A stretch of DNA of 64,000 bases, taken from NCBI GenBank assembly GCA_023428065.1, contig JAEYZI010000034.1, positions 10,086-74,085 of the forward strand, given 5' to 3'. This document shows positions 16,778-24,808 of the stretch, one piece after another. Both the position numbers and the translations under genes were made by a program. The stretch's first letter is position 1, and each line of letters starts with the position of its first letter. Source of the DNA: Actinomycetes bacterium (GTDB lineage Bacteria > Actinomycetota > Actinomycetes > Actinomycetales > Microbacteriaceae). A model generated the notes under the pieces. That model had not been told where the DNA came from, did no database searches, and saw nothing but the letters and a program-made list of their open reading frames with translations.

Positions 16778-17191
16778 GTGATCACGTCCAACAATCTCTC
16801 GTCCGTCTTCGTGCTCGACCAGGACGAGGCCCTCGACTTCTACGTCGGACTGCTGGGCCTCGAGGTGAGCGCCGACATGATGTTCGGGCCGATGCGCTGG
16901 CTCACGGTGCGCGTGCCGGGCGAGAAGCACGACATCCTGCTCGAGCGCCCCGGGGCGCCGGCCCATGATCCCGCGACGGAGGAGCAGGTGCGCGAGCTCG
17001 TGACGAAGGGCGCGGGAGGCGGATGGCTCGCGTTCCTGTCGGACGACGTCGACGCCGACTTCGAGCGGCTCCAGGCCGCGGGCGTCGACATCACTCAGGA
17101 GCCGACCGATCAGGGCTATGGGCGCGACTTCGCGATCCGCGACCCGTTCGGCAACCACGTGCGCATCGGGAGCATCCCGGCGTACTTGTGA
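16778..17191 (+). CDS. VOC/glyoxalase-fold protein
   Basis: A 137-residue protein of the vicinal-oxygen-chelate superfamily with two beta-alpha-beta-beta-beta modules. It has AlaLeuAspPheTyr-type (ALDFYVGLLGLEV) and DPFGNHVRIGS signatures. The enzymatic role is unknown: the family spans dioxygenases, glyoxalases and resistance proteins, and the metal ligands are not fully clear. AGGAGGA at 16769-16775 precedes the GTG start. It belongs with the AraC gene upstream. Confidence 0.85.
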   Translation: MITSNNLSSVFVLDQDEALDFYVGLLGLEVSADMMFGPMRWLTVRVPGEKHDILLERPGAPAHDPATEEQVRELVTKGAGGGWLAFLSDDVDADFERLQAAGVDITQEPTDQGYGRDFAIRDPFGNHVRIGSIPAYL

Positions 17192-17194
17192 CAG

Positions 17195-17211
17195 ATACCC
17201 CAGGGGGGTAT
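17195..17211. promoter_or_regulatory. CsoR-type copper operator
   Basis: ATACCCC (17195-17201) and GGGGTAT (17205-17211) form a perfect seven-base palindrome around AGG, between the VOC stop and the csoR start. TACCCC/GGGGTA pseudo-palindromes are the established operator class of CsoR repressors. It overlaps a TATATC -10-like hexamer at 17209-17214, so bound CsoR would block the start of a near-leaderless csoR-copB transcript. Confidence 0.85.
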
Positions 17212-17222
17212 ATCCTGGCGGC

Positions 17223-17504
17223 ATGATCGACGACATCAAGAAGCGCGCGCTGCACCGCGTCCGCATCCTCCAGGGGCAGTTGCGGGGCGTGGAGAAGATG
17301 ATCGAGGACGAGGCGTACTGCGTCGACATCATCACGCAGACCCTCGCCATCCAGAAGTCGCTCGGCAGCCTCAACAAGCTGCTCGTCGAGAACCACCTGC
17401 GCACCCACGTGTCGCACATGTTCGACGAGGGCGGCGAGACGCGCGACCAGGCCGTCGCGGAACTGCTCGCGGTGTTCGAGCTGCAGCAGAACCGGAGCGC
17501 ATGA
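17223..17504 (+). CDS. csoR: CsoR-family copper-sensing repressor
   Basis: All-helical DNA-binding repressor of 93 residues that leaves its operator when it binds Cu(I). Cys33, His58 and His62 match the spacing of the Cys-His-Cys copper site of Mycobacterium CsoR, but the third ligand is His rather than Cys. A C-H-H set is known from Thermus CsoR, which answers to several metals. The ATG at 17223 lies directly after the operator; a longer in-frame extension through the operator is not plausible. Its stop overlaps the P-type ATPase start (ATGA), so the pair is one operon. Confidence 0.93.
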   Translation: MIDDIKKRALHRVRILQGQLRGVEKMIEDEAYCVDIITQTLAIQKSLGSLNKLLVENHLRTHVSHMFDEGGETRDQAVAELLAVFELQQNRSA

Positions 17505-19636
17505 TGAGCGGCCACGAGCACCACGGCCACGAGCACCACGATCACGCCGTGCACGATCACGAGGTGCACGATCACGCCGCGCACGACCACGCGGTCCCGG
17601 ATCACGAGGTGCACGACCACGCCGCGCACGACCACGCGGCCCACGGTGCGCACGACCACAGCCACCACGATCCGGATCGTTTCCGCCGACTGTTCTGGAT
17701 CAGCCTCGCGCTCACGATCCCGACCCTCGTGTTCTCACCGGGGCTGCAGGAGATCCTCGGCCTCACGGGGCCGCGGTTCCCCGGCAGCGAGTGGATCCCC
17801 GCCCTCTTCGGGGCGGCGATCGTCGCGATCGGCGGGCGCATCTTCCTGCAGGGCGCCTGGCAGGAGCTGCGCGCCAAGAGCCCCGGCATGATGACGCTCA
17901 TCTCGCTCGCGATCGTCGTCTCGACCGCGTACTCGCTCGCCGTCATGCTCGGACTGCCCGGCATGGACTTCTGGTGGGAGCTCGCGACGCTCGTCACGAT
18001 CATGCTGCTCGGTCACTGGATCGAGATGTCGGCGGTCTCGAGCGCGCAGAATGCGCTCGGCGCGCTCGCGAAGCTCCTGCCCGACGAGGCCGAGGTGCTG
18101 CGCGACGGCGAACCGGTCGCGATCCCGCGCGCCGCGCTCGCGGTAGGCGATCGCGTGCTCGTGCGCCCCGGCGCGGCGATCCCCGCCGACGGCACGGTCG
18201 TCGAGGGGTCGGCGGAGGTCGACGAGTCGCTCCTCACGGGGGAGTCGGCCCCCGTCGAGAAGACCGAGGGCGACGCCGTCGTCGCGGGCTCGATCGCGTC
18301 GGGCTCGCTCACGATCGAGGTGGCCCGCACGGGCGGCGACACGACGCTCGCGGGCATCATGAGACTCGTCGCGGACGCGCAGGCGAGTCGCTCGCCCGCG
18401 CAGCTCCTCGCGGATCGCGCCGCGGCGCTGCTCTTCTACGTCGCGCTCGGTGCCGCCCTCGTGACCCTCCTCGTGTGGAGCCTTCTGCGACCCGACGAGC
18501 CGGCGTTCGTGCTCGAGCGCGTCGTCGCCGTGCTCGTGATCGCGTGCCCGCACGCGCTCGGCCTCGCGATCCCGCTCGTCGCCCAGCTCTCCACGGCGAT
18601 CGGCGCGCGGCGCGGCATCCTGATCCGCAGCCGTGCCGCGCTCGAGGAGGCGAAGGATGTCGACGTCGTGCTCTTCGACAAGACCGGCACCCTCACCGAG
18701 GGTCGGCAGGCGCTCGCCGCCGTCACGGTCGTCGAGGGCGTGGACGAGGACGACGCGCTCGCCCTCGCGGCCGCCGTCGAGGCGCGCAGCGAGCACCCCA
18801 TCGGTCGTGCGCTCGTCGATGCCGCGCGCGAGCGGGGGGTGCTCATCCCCCGGGCGACCGGCTTCCGGGCGCTCGCGGGACGCGGCGCCGTCGCGACCGT
18901 CGACGGGCGACCGCTCGCCGTCGCGAGCTCCCGCTACGTGACCGAGCACGGCATCCTGCTCGACCCCGCGCTCGTGCTCGCCGCGCGCGCGGCGGGCGGG
19001 GAGGGCGTGACCACGGTGGCGCTCGTCGAGAGCGCCGAGGGCTCCGAGCGCGTGCTCGCGGTCTTCGCGGTGTCCGACCGCGTGCGCCCCGAGTCGGCGG
19101 AGGCCGTCGCGGAGCTCCACCGGCGGGGTGTACGCGTCGCGATGCTCACGGGCGACTCGCACCTCGTCGCCGAGCACGTCGCGGCCGAGCTCGGCATCGA
19201 CGAGGTGCGCGCCGAGGTGCTACCCGATCAGAAGGCCGGCGAGGTCGCGGCGCTCCGACGCGGCGGCGCGGCGCGCGTCGCGATGGTCGGCGACGGCATC
19301 AACGACGCCCCCGCGCTCGCGACGGCCGACCTGGGCATCGCGATCGGCGCGGGTACGGATGTCGCGATCGAGTCGGCGGGAGTCGTGCTCGCCTCCTCGG
19401 ATCCGCGCGGTGTCGCCGACACGATCACGCTCAGCCGTGCGAGCTACCGCAAGATGCTGCAGAACCTGTGGTGGGCGGCCGGCTACAACGCGGTCGGCAT
19501 CCCGCTCGCCGCGGGCGTGCTCGCGGGCGTCGGCGTGCTCATGCCGCCGTGGCTCGCCGCGGTGCTCATGAGCGTGTCGACCGTCGTGGTCGCGGCGAAC
19601 GCGCAGCTGCTGCGCCGTCTCCGTTTCCGCCGCTGA
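17501..19636 (+). CDS. copB: CopB-type P1B-3 copper-translocating ATPase with His-rich N-terminus
   Basis: Membrane pump of 711 residues that exports copper with ATP. Order: a His/Asp-rich cytosolic tail (1-58), eight membrane segments, the TGES actuator loop, the transport motif C349-P350-H351, phosphorylated Asp393 in DKTGT, nucleotide-domain SEHPIG and hinge GDGINDAP. CPH instead of CPC marks subclass P1B-3, whose known member CopB of Archaeoglobus prefers Cu(II) (family knowledge); no CxxC metal-binding domain is present. The ATG at 17501 overlaps the csoR stop; an in-frame ATG at 17504 is an alternative. The last 71 bases overlap the convergent PadR gene. Confidence 0.94.
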   Translation: MMSGHEHHGHEHHDHAVHDHEVHDHAAHDHAVPDHEVHDHAAHDHAAHGAHDHSHHDPDRFRRLFWISLALTIPTLVFSPGLQEILGLTGPRFPGSEWIPALFGAAIVAIGGRIFLQGAWQELRAKSPGMMTLISLAIVVSTAYSLAVMLGLPGMDFWWELATLVTIMLLGHWIEMSAVSSAQNALGALAKLLPDEAEVLRDGEPVAIPRAALAVGDRVLVRPGAAIPADGTVVEGSAEVDESLLTGESAPVEKTEGDAVVAGSIASGSLTIEVARTGGDTTLAGIMRLVADAQASRSPAQLLADRAAALLFYVALGAALVTLLVWSLLRPDEPAFVLERVVAVLVIACPHALGLAIPLVAQLSTAIGARRGILIRSRAALEEAKDVDVVLFDKTGTLTEGRQALAAVTVVEGVDEDDALALAAAVEARSEHPIGRALVDAARERGVLIPRATGFRALAGRGAVATVDGRPLAVASSRYVTEHGILLDPALVLAARAAGGEGVTTVALVESAEGSERVLAVFAVSDRVRPESAEAVAELHRRGVRVAMLTGDSHLVAEHVAAELGIDEVRAEVLPDQKAGEVAALRRGGAARVAMVGDGINDAPALATADLGIAIGAGTDVAIESAGVVLASSDPRGVADTITLSRASYRKMLQNLWWAAGYNAVGIPLAAGVLAGVGVLMPPWLAAVLMSVSTVVVAANAQLLRRLRFRR
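17537..17641 (+). repeat. Seven 15-base coding repeats in the copB His tail
   Basis: Seven tandem 15-base units of the type CACGATCACGCCGTG encode HDHAV, HDHEV, HDHAA, HDHAV, PDHEV, HDHAA and HDHAA. Units 1-3 and 4-6 repeat the same order, so a 45-base block (17537-17581 and 17582-17626) was probably duplicated. The repeat sets the length of the metal-binding tail. Confidence 0.85.
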
Positions 19637-20222
19637 CCCCACCCGAGGTGAGCCGGTCGAGCAGCTCGAGGCCCGCGTCCGCCCAGGCGATCTCCGCGCG
19701 GGCGCGGGCCACGAGGCCCTCGTAGGCGAAGTGCTTGAACGCGACGGTGCGCTCGCGGTCCTCCTCGGCCGTCACCGCGAGCCGCCGCCGCAGCATGGGG
19801 TTGGTGAGGGTCTCGATCCGCATGAGCTCGCCCTCCCACTGCTCGAGCTCGGAGCGCCACTGGGCGCGGTGCGCGACGAGGAAGGCGCGGGCGGCCTCGG
19901 GCTCGGCCGACTCCAGGTAGGCGGCACGCAGGTGCGCGGGGTCCCGCACGCGCTGGTAGTCGAGCGGCGACGACATCCAGTCGAGGAAGGCGCGGTCGCC
20001 CGCGGGCGTGACGTGGTACAGGCGGCGGTGCCCACGCTCTCCGCGCGCCTGATCCTCGCCCTCGACGAGGCCGTCGGCCTCCATCTTGCGCAGCTCGGGG
20101 TAGATCTGGGAGTCGGGGGCATGCCACACGTGGCCGACGGACTGCGCGAACTGCTTCGCGAGGTCGTAGCCCGAGAGCGGGCCCACGCGCAGGATCGCGA
20201 GGAGCGCGTAGCGCAGGCTCAT
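19566..20222 (-). CDS. PadR-family transcriptional regulator
   Basis: A 218-residue regulator with the PadR winged helix (MSLRYALLAILRVGPLSGYD, then SQIYPELRKMEADGLV) and a C-terminal dimerising helical domain (residues 90-180). PadR proteins often sense phenolic acids; VanR of Corynebacterium, which controls vanillate use, is of this type (family knowledge). It follows ligM by 79 bases on the same strand, so it is a plausible regulator of the demethylase genes. The last 25 or so residues, rich in Gly, Arg and Ser, are encoded antisense to the copB 3' end and may be a read-through tail gained after loss of an earlier stop. Confidence 0.88.
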   Translation of the reverse strand: MSLRYALLAILRVGPLSGYDLAKQFAQSVGHVWHAPDSQIYPELRKMEADGLVEGEDQARGERGHRRLYHVTPAGDRAFLDWMSSPLDYQRVRDPAHLRAAYLESAEPEAARAFLVAHRAQWRSELEQWEGELMRIETLTNPMLRRRLAVTAEEDRERTVAFKHFAYEGLVARARAEIAWADAGLELLDRLTSGGVSGGNGDGAAAARSPRPRRSTRS

Positions 20223-20301
20223 GGCGCGTCCCCTTCCCGTCGATCAGGCTAACGGCACACGCCGGGCGGGACGGCGCACGTGCCGCCCGCCCGGCGCCGG
20301 A

Positions 20302-21714
20302 TCACGCCCCGCGGTATCCCGTGCGCCAGCCTCCGTGGTAGTCCACGCGCGCCACCGTCGAGTACGGCACGGGGCTCACGACGGCGCGCGCCGAGAACTG
20401 CTCGTGGGGCTCGACGGCGGCCTTGCGGCTTCCGCCGTCGGGCTCGCCCCAGACGACGCGCAGCTCGGTGCCCTCGGGCACGTCGGGGTCGATCGTCGCG
20501 AGCGAGAGGGCGCGGCGCTCGTTCGCGCTGTAGCCCGTGAACATCGAGAAGCCCACGACCGTCCCGTCGGCGTCGACGACGGAGTCGTAGTTGGCCGAGC
20601 CGTAGTTGGCGAGCGGGAGGTCGAAGTACTTGTAGCGGGGCCCGTCGAGGGAGAAGAGCGAGCCGATGATCGTCGTGACGTCGTCGCCGTTCCACGCGAG
20701 CGTCACCTTGCGGCGCTGGGTCGCGGGGTCGACCTTCTCGAGCGCGTCGCGTCCGATGAAGTCGTGGTCGAACTTCACGAACGACCCGTAGCCGAGCTCC
20801 CAAGGCGTCAGGTAGTAGTCCTCGATGTCGCGCGACACGAACGAGCCCGCGAGCGTGCCGGTGGCCTCGTAGCCGTCGGCGGGAAGCCACTCGCGGTAGG
20901 CGCGCTCCTCCTCGCCCGTGTAGATCGCCGGGAGCGGCGAGGGTATCCAGCCCGACTCGAGCGTGTTGGAGGGGTAGGCGCGCGATCCGACCGGGACGAG
21001 GCCGAACTCGGCACCCGCCTCGACGATCGCGTCGCGGATGCGATCGTGGTCGGCGTAGGGGCCCCAGATCTCGAGGCCGGGGGCTCCCGCCATCCCGTGC
21101 CGCAGGGTCCGCACGGTCGTGCCGTCGATCGTCATGGTCGACATGTTGAAGAACTTGAGCTGCTCGAGCGGCGCGCCGTTGAGCTTCTCGATGACTGCCC
21201 ACGCGGTCGGCCCCTGGATCTGGAAGCGGTAGTAGCGGCGCGACACGGGGTGGCCGTACGGGCGCGAGGGGGAGCGGCGGTCGACCTCGATGTCGAGGTT
21301 CGTGTAGCCGCCCGTCTCGCCGTGGAACATGAGCCAGTTGGCGGCGGGCGAGCGGCCCACGTACACGTAGCGGTCCTCCGCCTCGTGGAAGAGGATGCCG
21401 TCGCCCACGACGTGACCGGATGCCGTGGTCGGCACGTACTGCTTGGCCCGGTCGACCGGGAAGACGGCGGTCGAGTTGACCGCGGTGTCCGAGATGAGCT
21501 TGATCGCGTCGGAGCCCGAGATGAACAGGTTGTCCATGTGGTGGGACTGGTCGTAGAGCACCGAGGTCTCACGCCACGCCGTCTGCTCCTTGATCCAGTT
21601 CTGGAAGTCGGCGGGGACGACGGGGTAGATGTACGAGCCGATCTGCGAGTTGCGCAGCAGCTCGACGGCGTCCCCCGACTCGTCGAGCACCTCCTGGAGG
21701 TTGCGTGCGGTCAT
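20302..21714 (-). CDS. ligM: LigM-type tetrahydrofolate-dependent aromatic O-demethylase
   Basis: A 470-residue GcvT-fold enzyme that moves a methyl group from a methoxylated aromatic acid to tetrahydrofolate. Length and sequence follow Sphingobium LigM (vanillate and 3-O-methylgallate demethylase, 471 residues): LQEVLDESGDAVELLRN, SNTLESGWIPSPLPA and SFVSRDIEDYYLTPW are nearly the same as I recall them. Residues described for the LigM active site appear kept: Tyr in YPVVPADF, His in SHHMDN, Arg in VGRSPAANW and Tyr in SRAYPSNT. DesA-like syringate or other methoxy substrates remain possible. GAGAGAGGGAG before the ATG sets the start. metF lies 35 bases upstream in the same operon and padR downstream. 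Confidence 0.9.
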   Translation of the reverse strand: MTARNLQEVLDESGDAVELLRNSQIGSYIYPVVPADFQNWIKEQTAWRETSVLYDQSHHMDNLFISGSDAIKLISDTAVNSTAVFPVDRAKQYVPTTASGHVVGDGILFHEAEDRYVYVGRSPAANWLMFHGETGGYTNLDIEVDRRSPSRPYGHPVSRRYYRFQIQGPTAWAVIEKLNGAPLEQLKFFNMSTMTIDGTTVRTLRHGMAGAPGLEIWGPYADHDRIRDAIVEAGAEFGLVPVGSRAYPSNTLESGWIPSPLPAIYTGEEERAYREWLPADGYEATGTLAGSFVSRDIEDYYLTPWELGYGSFVKFDHDFIGRDALEKVDPATQRRKVTLAWNGDDVTTIIGSLFSLDGPRYKYFDLPLANYGSANYDSVVDADGTVVGFSMFTGYSANERRALSLATIDPDVPEGTELRVVWGEPDGGSRKAAVEPHEQFSARAVVSPVPYSTVARVDYHGGWRTGYRGA

Positions 21715-21749
21715 GTTCTCCCTCTCTCTTGTTCCGGGCCCGCGCGGGC

Positions 21750-22643
21750 TCACGTGTCGTGCGGCTCGTCCGCGTCCGCGTCGGTGCCGAGGTGGGTCCG
21801 GGCCCACGCCGCCGTCGCGGGCAGGCCGCCGAAGGTGTAGAAGTGCAGGCCAACGGCGCCCGCCTCGGGCACGCTCGTGAGACGCTCGGCGAGCTCCGCG
21901 ACGAAGGCGTCCGGCCCCGCGGTGCCCATGAGGTTCGCGAGCGAGAAGCCGTACTTGCGCACGATGAGGGCGTTCGCGCCGATGCCGAAGCGGCTCGCGA
22001 AGGCGAGCAGCCGTTTGACGCCGGCGGGCCCCGGAACGCCCACGCGGATCGGGGCGGTGATCCCGCGCCGTCGCACCTCGGCGATCCACGCGAGCACGGG
22101 GTCGACGTCGAAGCCGAACTGGGTGAGGATGACCGCGCCGAGCTCCTGCTCGTCGAGCGCGGCGGCCTTGTCCTCGAGTGCGCGCCACAGCACGTCGTCG
22201 GGGATGTCGGGGTGGCCCTCGGGGTAGCCCGCGATGCTCACCTCGCGCACGCCCGCGTCGCGCAGGATGCCGCTGCGGATGACGTCGAGCGACGCCGCGT
22301 ACGGCCCCTCGGGCACGGCGGGGTCGCCGCCCACGGCGAAGACGCGTTCGTGGGCGTCGACGCGACGCAGCCGGCCGAGGAACTCCTCGAGCTCGGCGCG
22401 CGAGGTGAGGCGGCGCGCCGAGATGTGGGGGACGGGCACGAAGCCCCGGTTGCGCACGGCGGCGGCGGCCGCGACGCGCATCCCGAGATCCTCGTTGCCG
22501 AGGAAGGTCACGTTGATGCGCGTGCCCGCGGGCAGCAGCGGTGCGGCCTCGGACAGGCCCGCGAGGTCCTTGCCCGTCATCTCGAGCGAGAAGTCGTCGA
22601 GGAGCCGGGCGGTGCCGGATGCGGCGGTCGCGGGCGTCTGCAT
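21750..22643 (-). CDS. metF: Methylenetetrahydrofolate reductase, probable partner of LigM
   Basis: TIM-barrel flavoenzyme of 297 residues of the MTHFR family. Conserved parts include FSLEMTGKDL with its substrate Glu, TFLGNED, VPHISARR, FAVGGDP, VSIAGYPEGHP and ILTQFGFDVD. Next to ligM it most likely oxidises 5-methyl-THF, the product of demethylation, back to methylene-THF, as in the Sphingobium lignin pathway. A standard methionine role cannot be excluded. The ATG at 22643 has GAGAGGA upstream; farther in-frame starts would run into the palindrome at 22701-22727. It is the first gene of the metF-ligM-(padR) transcript. Confidence 0.9.
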   Translation of the reverse strand: MQTPATAASGTARLLDDFSLEMTGKDLAGLSEAAPLLPAGTRINVTFLGNEDLGMRVAAAAAVRNRGFVPVPHISARRLTSRAELEEFLGRLRRVDAHERVFAVGGDPAVPEGPYAASLDVIRSGILRDAGVREVSIAGYPEGHPDIPDDVLWRALEDKAAALDEQELGAVILTQFGFDVDPVLAWIAEVRRRGITAPIRVGVPGPAGVKRLLAFASRFGIGANALIVRKYGFSLANLMGTAGPDAFVAELAERLTSVPEAGAVGLHFYTFGGLPATAAWARTHLGTDADADEPHDT

Positions 22644-22700
22644 CTGCGGTCGGGTCCTCTCGCCCGTCGGGGCACGTCGGTGTGCGTAGCCGGAAAGATA

Positions 22701-22727
22701 CCTATGGAGATAGGGAATGTCCATAGG
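22701..22727. promoter_or_regulatory. Palindrome 1 of the metF / transporter divergent region
   Basis: CCTATGGA (22701-22708) and TCCATAGG (22720-22727) are perfect inverted eight-base arms with an 11-base spacer, about 60 bases before the metF start. On the metF strand, TTGAAT (22744-22739) could serve as -35, so the palindrome would cover the core promoter. PadR or PaaX from this locus are candidate binders (inference). Confidence 0.6.
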
Positions 22728-22749
22728 CAGGCGGATTTATTCAAGGATC

Positions 22750-22767
22750 TCGTGACGAGCGTCACGA
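22750..22767. promoter_or_regulatory. Palindrome 2 of the divergent region
   Basis: TCGTGAC (22750-22756) and GTCACGA (22761-22767) form a perfect seven-base inverted repeat around GAGC. It lies midway between the metF and transporter start codons, next to a TTGACA box. Confidence 0.5.
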
Positions 22768-22772
22768 AAGTC

Positions 22773-22812
22773 TTGACAATCCGCAGACCGTGCCAGACCA
22801 TGACCTTGTCAA
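22773..22812. promoter_or_regulatory. Palindrome 3 with a TTGACA -35 box toward the transporter genes
   Basis: TTGACAA (22773-22779) and TTGTCAA (22806-22812) are perfect inverted arms with a 26-base spacer. TTGACA is also a consensus -35 box toward the transporter, but no convincing -10 hexamer follows at the usual distance, which may mean that an activator is needed. Confidence 0.4.
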
Positions 22813-22922
22813 CACAGTGATGTGCCGACCATGGGGCTCGAGGCGACCGTCCTCTCCGCCGTGGGTGCTCGACGCGTCACCGCGCTGAAGTCTGATCATC
22901 CCGACAACGAGAGGCATGTTCG

Positions 22923-23906
22923 ATGAAGAAAGCCCTGACCGCGGTCACCCTCGGCGCCGCCGCAGCACTCGTGCTGACCGCCTGCACCGACTCCGCAGCC
23001 CCCGACCCCAGCAGCGCCCCGTCCGAGGCCGGCGAGCTGCGCACGGTGCGCGTCGCCGCCCTGCCCATCGCCGAGACGGGGGCCCTGTGGGCCGCCATGG
23101 ACGAGGGCATCTTCGCCGACCACGGCCTCGAGATCGAGGTCGTCCCCGCGCAGGGCGGCGCCCAGGCCATCCCGGGTCTGCTCAACGGCGACATCGAGTT
23201 CGCGATCGGCCAGCCGTTCGGCCCGTTCCGCGCCGCGATCGCCGACCTCGGCGCGCCCATCATCAGCAACTACGCGAGCTCGCTCGGCACTGACGCCGAG
23301 AAGGACGTCAACGCCGTCGTGGCGCTCAAGTCCTCCGGCATCACGGGCCCGGCCGACCTCGCGGGCAAGCGCGTCTCGGTCAACTCGCTCGGAGCCGCCG
23401 GCGACGTCACGATCATGAAGGCCGTGAAGGACGCGGGTGGCGACCCCTCGACGATCGAGTTCGTCGAGGTGGCGTTCCCCGACGCGCAGGCGCAGCTCGA
23501 GGCGGGCAACATCGACGCCGCGTGGGTGCCGGACCCCTTCATGTCGATGGTCGCGAACGGTGACGGACTCATCGTCGTGCACCCCTACCAGGCCACGATC
23601 CCGGGCCTCTCGCTCCTCACCAACATCACGACGCAGAAGCTCATCGACGAGGAGCCCGACCTCGTGGCGGACTACGCGGCGGCGATGGCCGAGGCCCTCG
23701 ACTGGGCCCAGGACAACCCGGACGCCGTGCGTGCGGCGATCGTGAAGAACATGGGCATCCCGGAGGCCGCGGCCGCGGGGATCACGCTGCCCGTGTTCAC
23801 GGCGGAGATCGACGAGGACAACCTCGAGGCGCTCGCCGACCTCGCGGTGGAGTTCGGGGTGCTCGACCAGAAGCCCGACTTCTCGAAGCTCCTCGCCCTG
23901 CAGTAG
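22923..23906 (+). CDS. NitT/TauT-type ABC transporter substrate-binding lipoprotein
   Basis: A 327-residue secreted lipoprotein with a signal peptide ending in the lipobox LTAC at Cys21, followed by an NMT1/THI5-like periplasmic-binding fold (VRVAALPIAETGALWAAMDEG, then IEFVEVAF and AWVPDPF). Such proteins bring nitrate, sulfonates, pyrimidines or aromatic acids to the importer. Here the context, divergent from ligM, suggests a methoxylated aromatic acid or a related carboxylate (inference). GAGAGG lies seven bases before the ATG. The two permease genes and the ATPase gene follow on the same strand. Confidence 0.92.
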   Translation: MKKALTAVTLGAAAALVLTACTDSAAPDPSSAPSEAGELRTVRVAALPIAETGALWAAMDEGIFADHGLEIEVVPAQGGAQAIPGLLNGDIEFAIGQPFGPFRAAIADLGAPIISNYASSLGTDAEKDVNAVVALKSSGITGPADLAGKRVSVNSLGAAGDVTIMKAVKDAGGDPSTIEFVEVAFPDAQAQLEAGNIDAAWVPDPFMSMVANGDGLIVVHPYQATIPGLSLLTNITTQKLIDEEPDLVADYAAAMAEALDWAQDNPDAVRAAIVKNMGIPEAAAAGITLPVFTAEIDEDNLEALADLAVEFGVLDQKPDFSKLLALQ

Positions 23907-23986
23907 ACACGCGTGTGCGGGGTGCTCCACGCTCGTGGGCACCCCGCACCCTCGTCGTGCCGTCCGCCCCGACTCGAGAGACACGA

Positions 23987-24808
23987 ATGACCTCCGCACC
24001 CGCCACGGCCACGCGTCGTCCACGCCGTCAGGCGCGGGGACTGCGCAAGCTCGTGCTCGGCGTCGCCGGGCTCCTCGGCTTCCTCCTCACCTGGCAGCTC
24101 ATCCCGGCGCTCGGGATCGTCGACGCGCGCGACCTCCCGCCCGCATCCGCGGTGCTCGCCCAGCTCGGCACCGAGCTCACGGATCTCGAGTTCTGGCGCA
24201 ACGTCGGCCGCACGATGACGACGTGGGGGCTCGGCCTCCTCATCGCGACGGTGTCCGCGGTCGCGCTCGGCACGGCCATCGGGCTCGTGCCCGCCGCGCG
24301 GCGCTTCACGCGCACGACCGTCGAGTTCCTGCGGCCCATCCCCTCGGTCGCGCTCATCCCGCTCGCGATCCTCATGTTCGGCTTCCAGGTGCCCGCGGCC
24401 CTGCTCATCGTCGTCTACGCGAGCTTCTGGCAGGTGTTCGTGCAGGTGCTCTACGGCGTCGCGGACGTCGACACGGTCGCGCGCGACACGGCGCGCAGCT
24501 TCGGCCTCAGCCGCGCGTCGCGGTTCCGCAACCTCGTGCTGCCGACCGCCCTGCCGTACATCATGACGGGGGTGCGGCTCGCCGCCGCCGTCGCGCTCAT
24601 CCTCACCGTGACGGCCGAGCTCCTCATCGCGGTGCCCGGCATCGGTCGCGTCATCGTCTTCGCGCGCAGCGCGGGCGACGTGCAGACGGTCTACGTCTAC
24701 GTCGTCGTCGCGGGCCTCCTCGGCCTCGTCGTGAACCTCGCGTTCCGGCTCATCGAGCGCCGCGTGCTGTCCTGGCACCAATCGATCCGCGGGGAGGACG
24801 TTCTGTGA
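23987..24808 (+). CDS. NitT/TauT-type ABC transporter permease 1
   Basis: A 273-residue inner-membrane permease with about six membrane segments and the BPD_transp_1 coupling loop DTARSFGLSRASRFRNLVLP near residue 175. The start at 23987 precedes a basic cytosolic N-terminus. Its stop overlaps the start of the second permease (GTGA). It should form a heterodimeric channel with that second permease and use the ATPase encoded at 25616. Confidence 0.92.
   Translation: MTSAPATATRRPRRQARGLRKLVLGVAGLLGFLLTWQLIPALGIVDARDLPPASAVLAQLGTELTDLEFWRNVGRTMTTWGLGLLIATVSAVALGTAIGLVPAARRFTRTTVEFLRPIPSVALIPLAILMFGFQVPAALLIVVYASFWQVFVQVLYGVADVDTVARDTARSFGLSRASRFRNLVLPTALPYIMTGVRLAAAVALILTVTAELLIAVPGIGRVIVFARSAGDVQTVYVYVVVAGLLGLVVNLAFRLIERRVLSWHQSIRGEDVL

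Noticed and set aside
17537..17641. CRISPR-like tandem repeat
   Set aside because: Units are 15 bases, in frame, without spacers, and encode the His tail of the copper pump.
21715..22188. Extension of the ligM frame into metF
   Set aside because: The sequence is the out-of-frame shadow of metF; LigM length and N-terminus fit the ATG at 21714.
22644..22922. Riboswitch or SAM/THF RNA element before metF
   Set aside because: I see palindromic DNA sites but no conserved riboswitch core, and the palindromes are better explained as protein operators.
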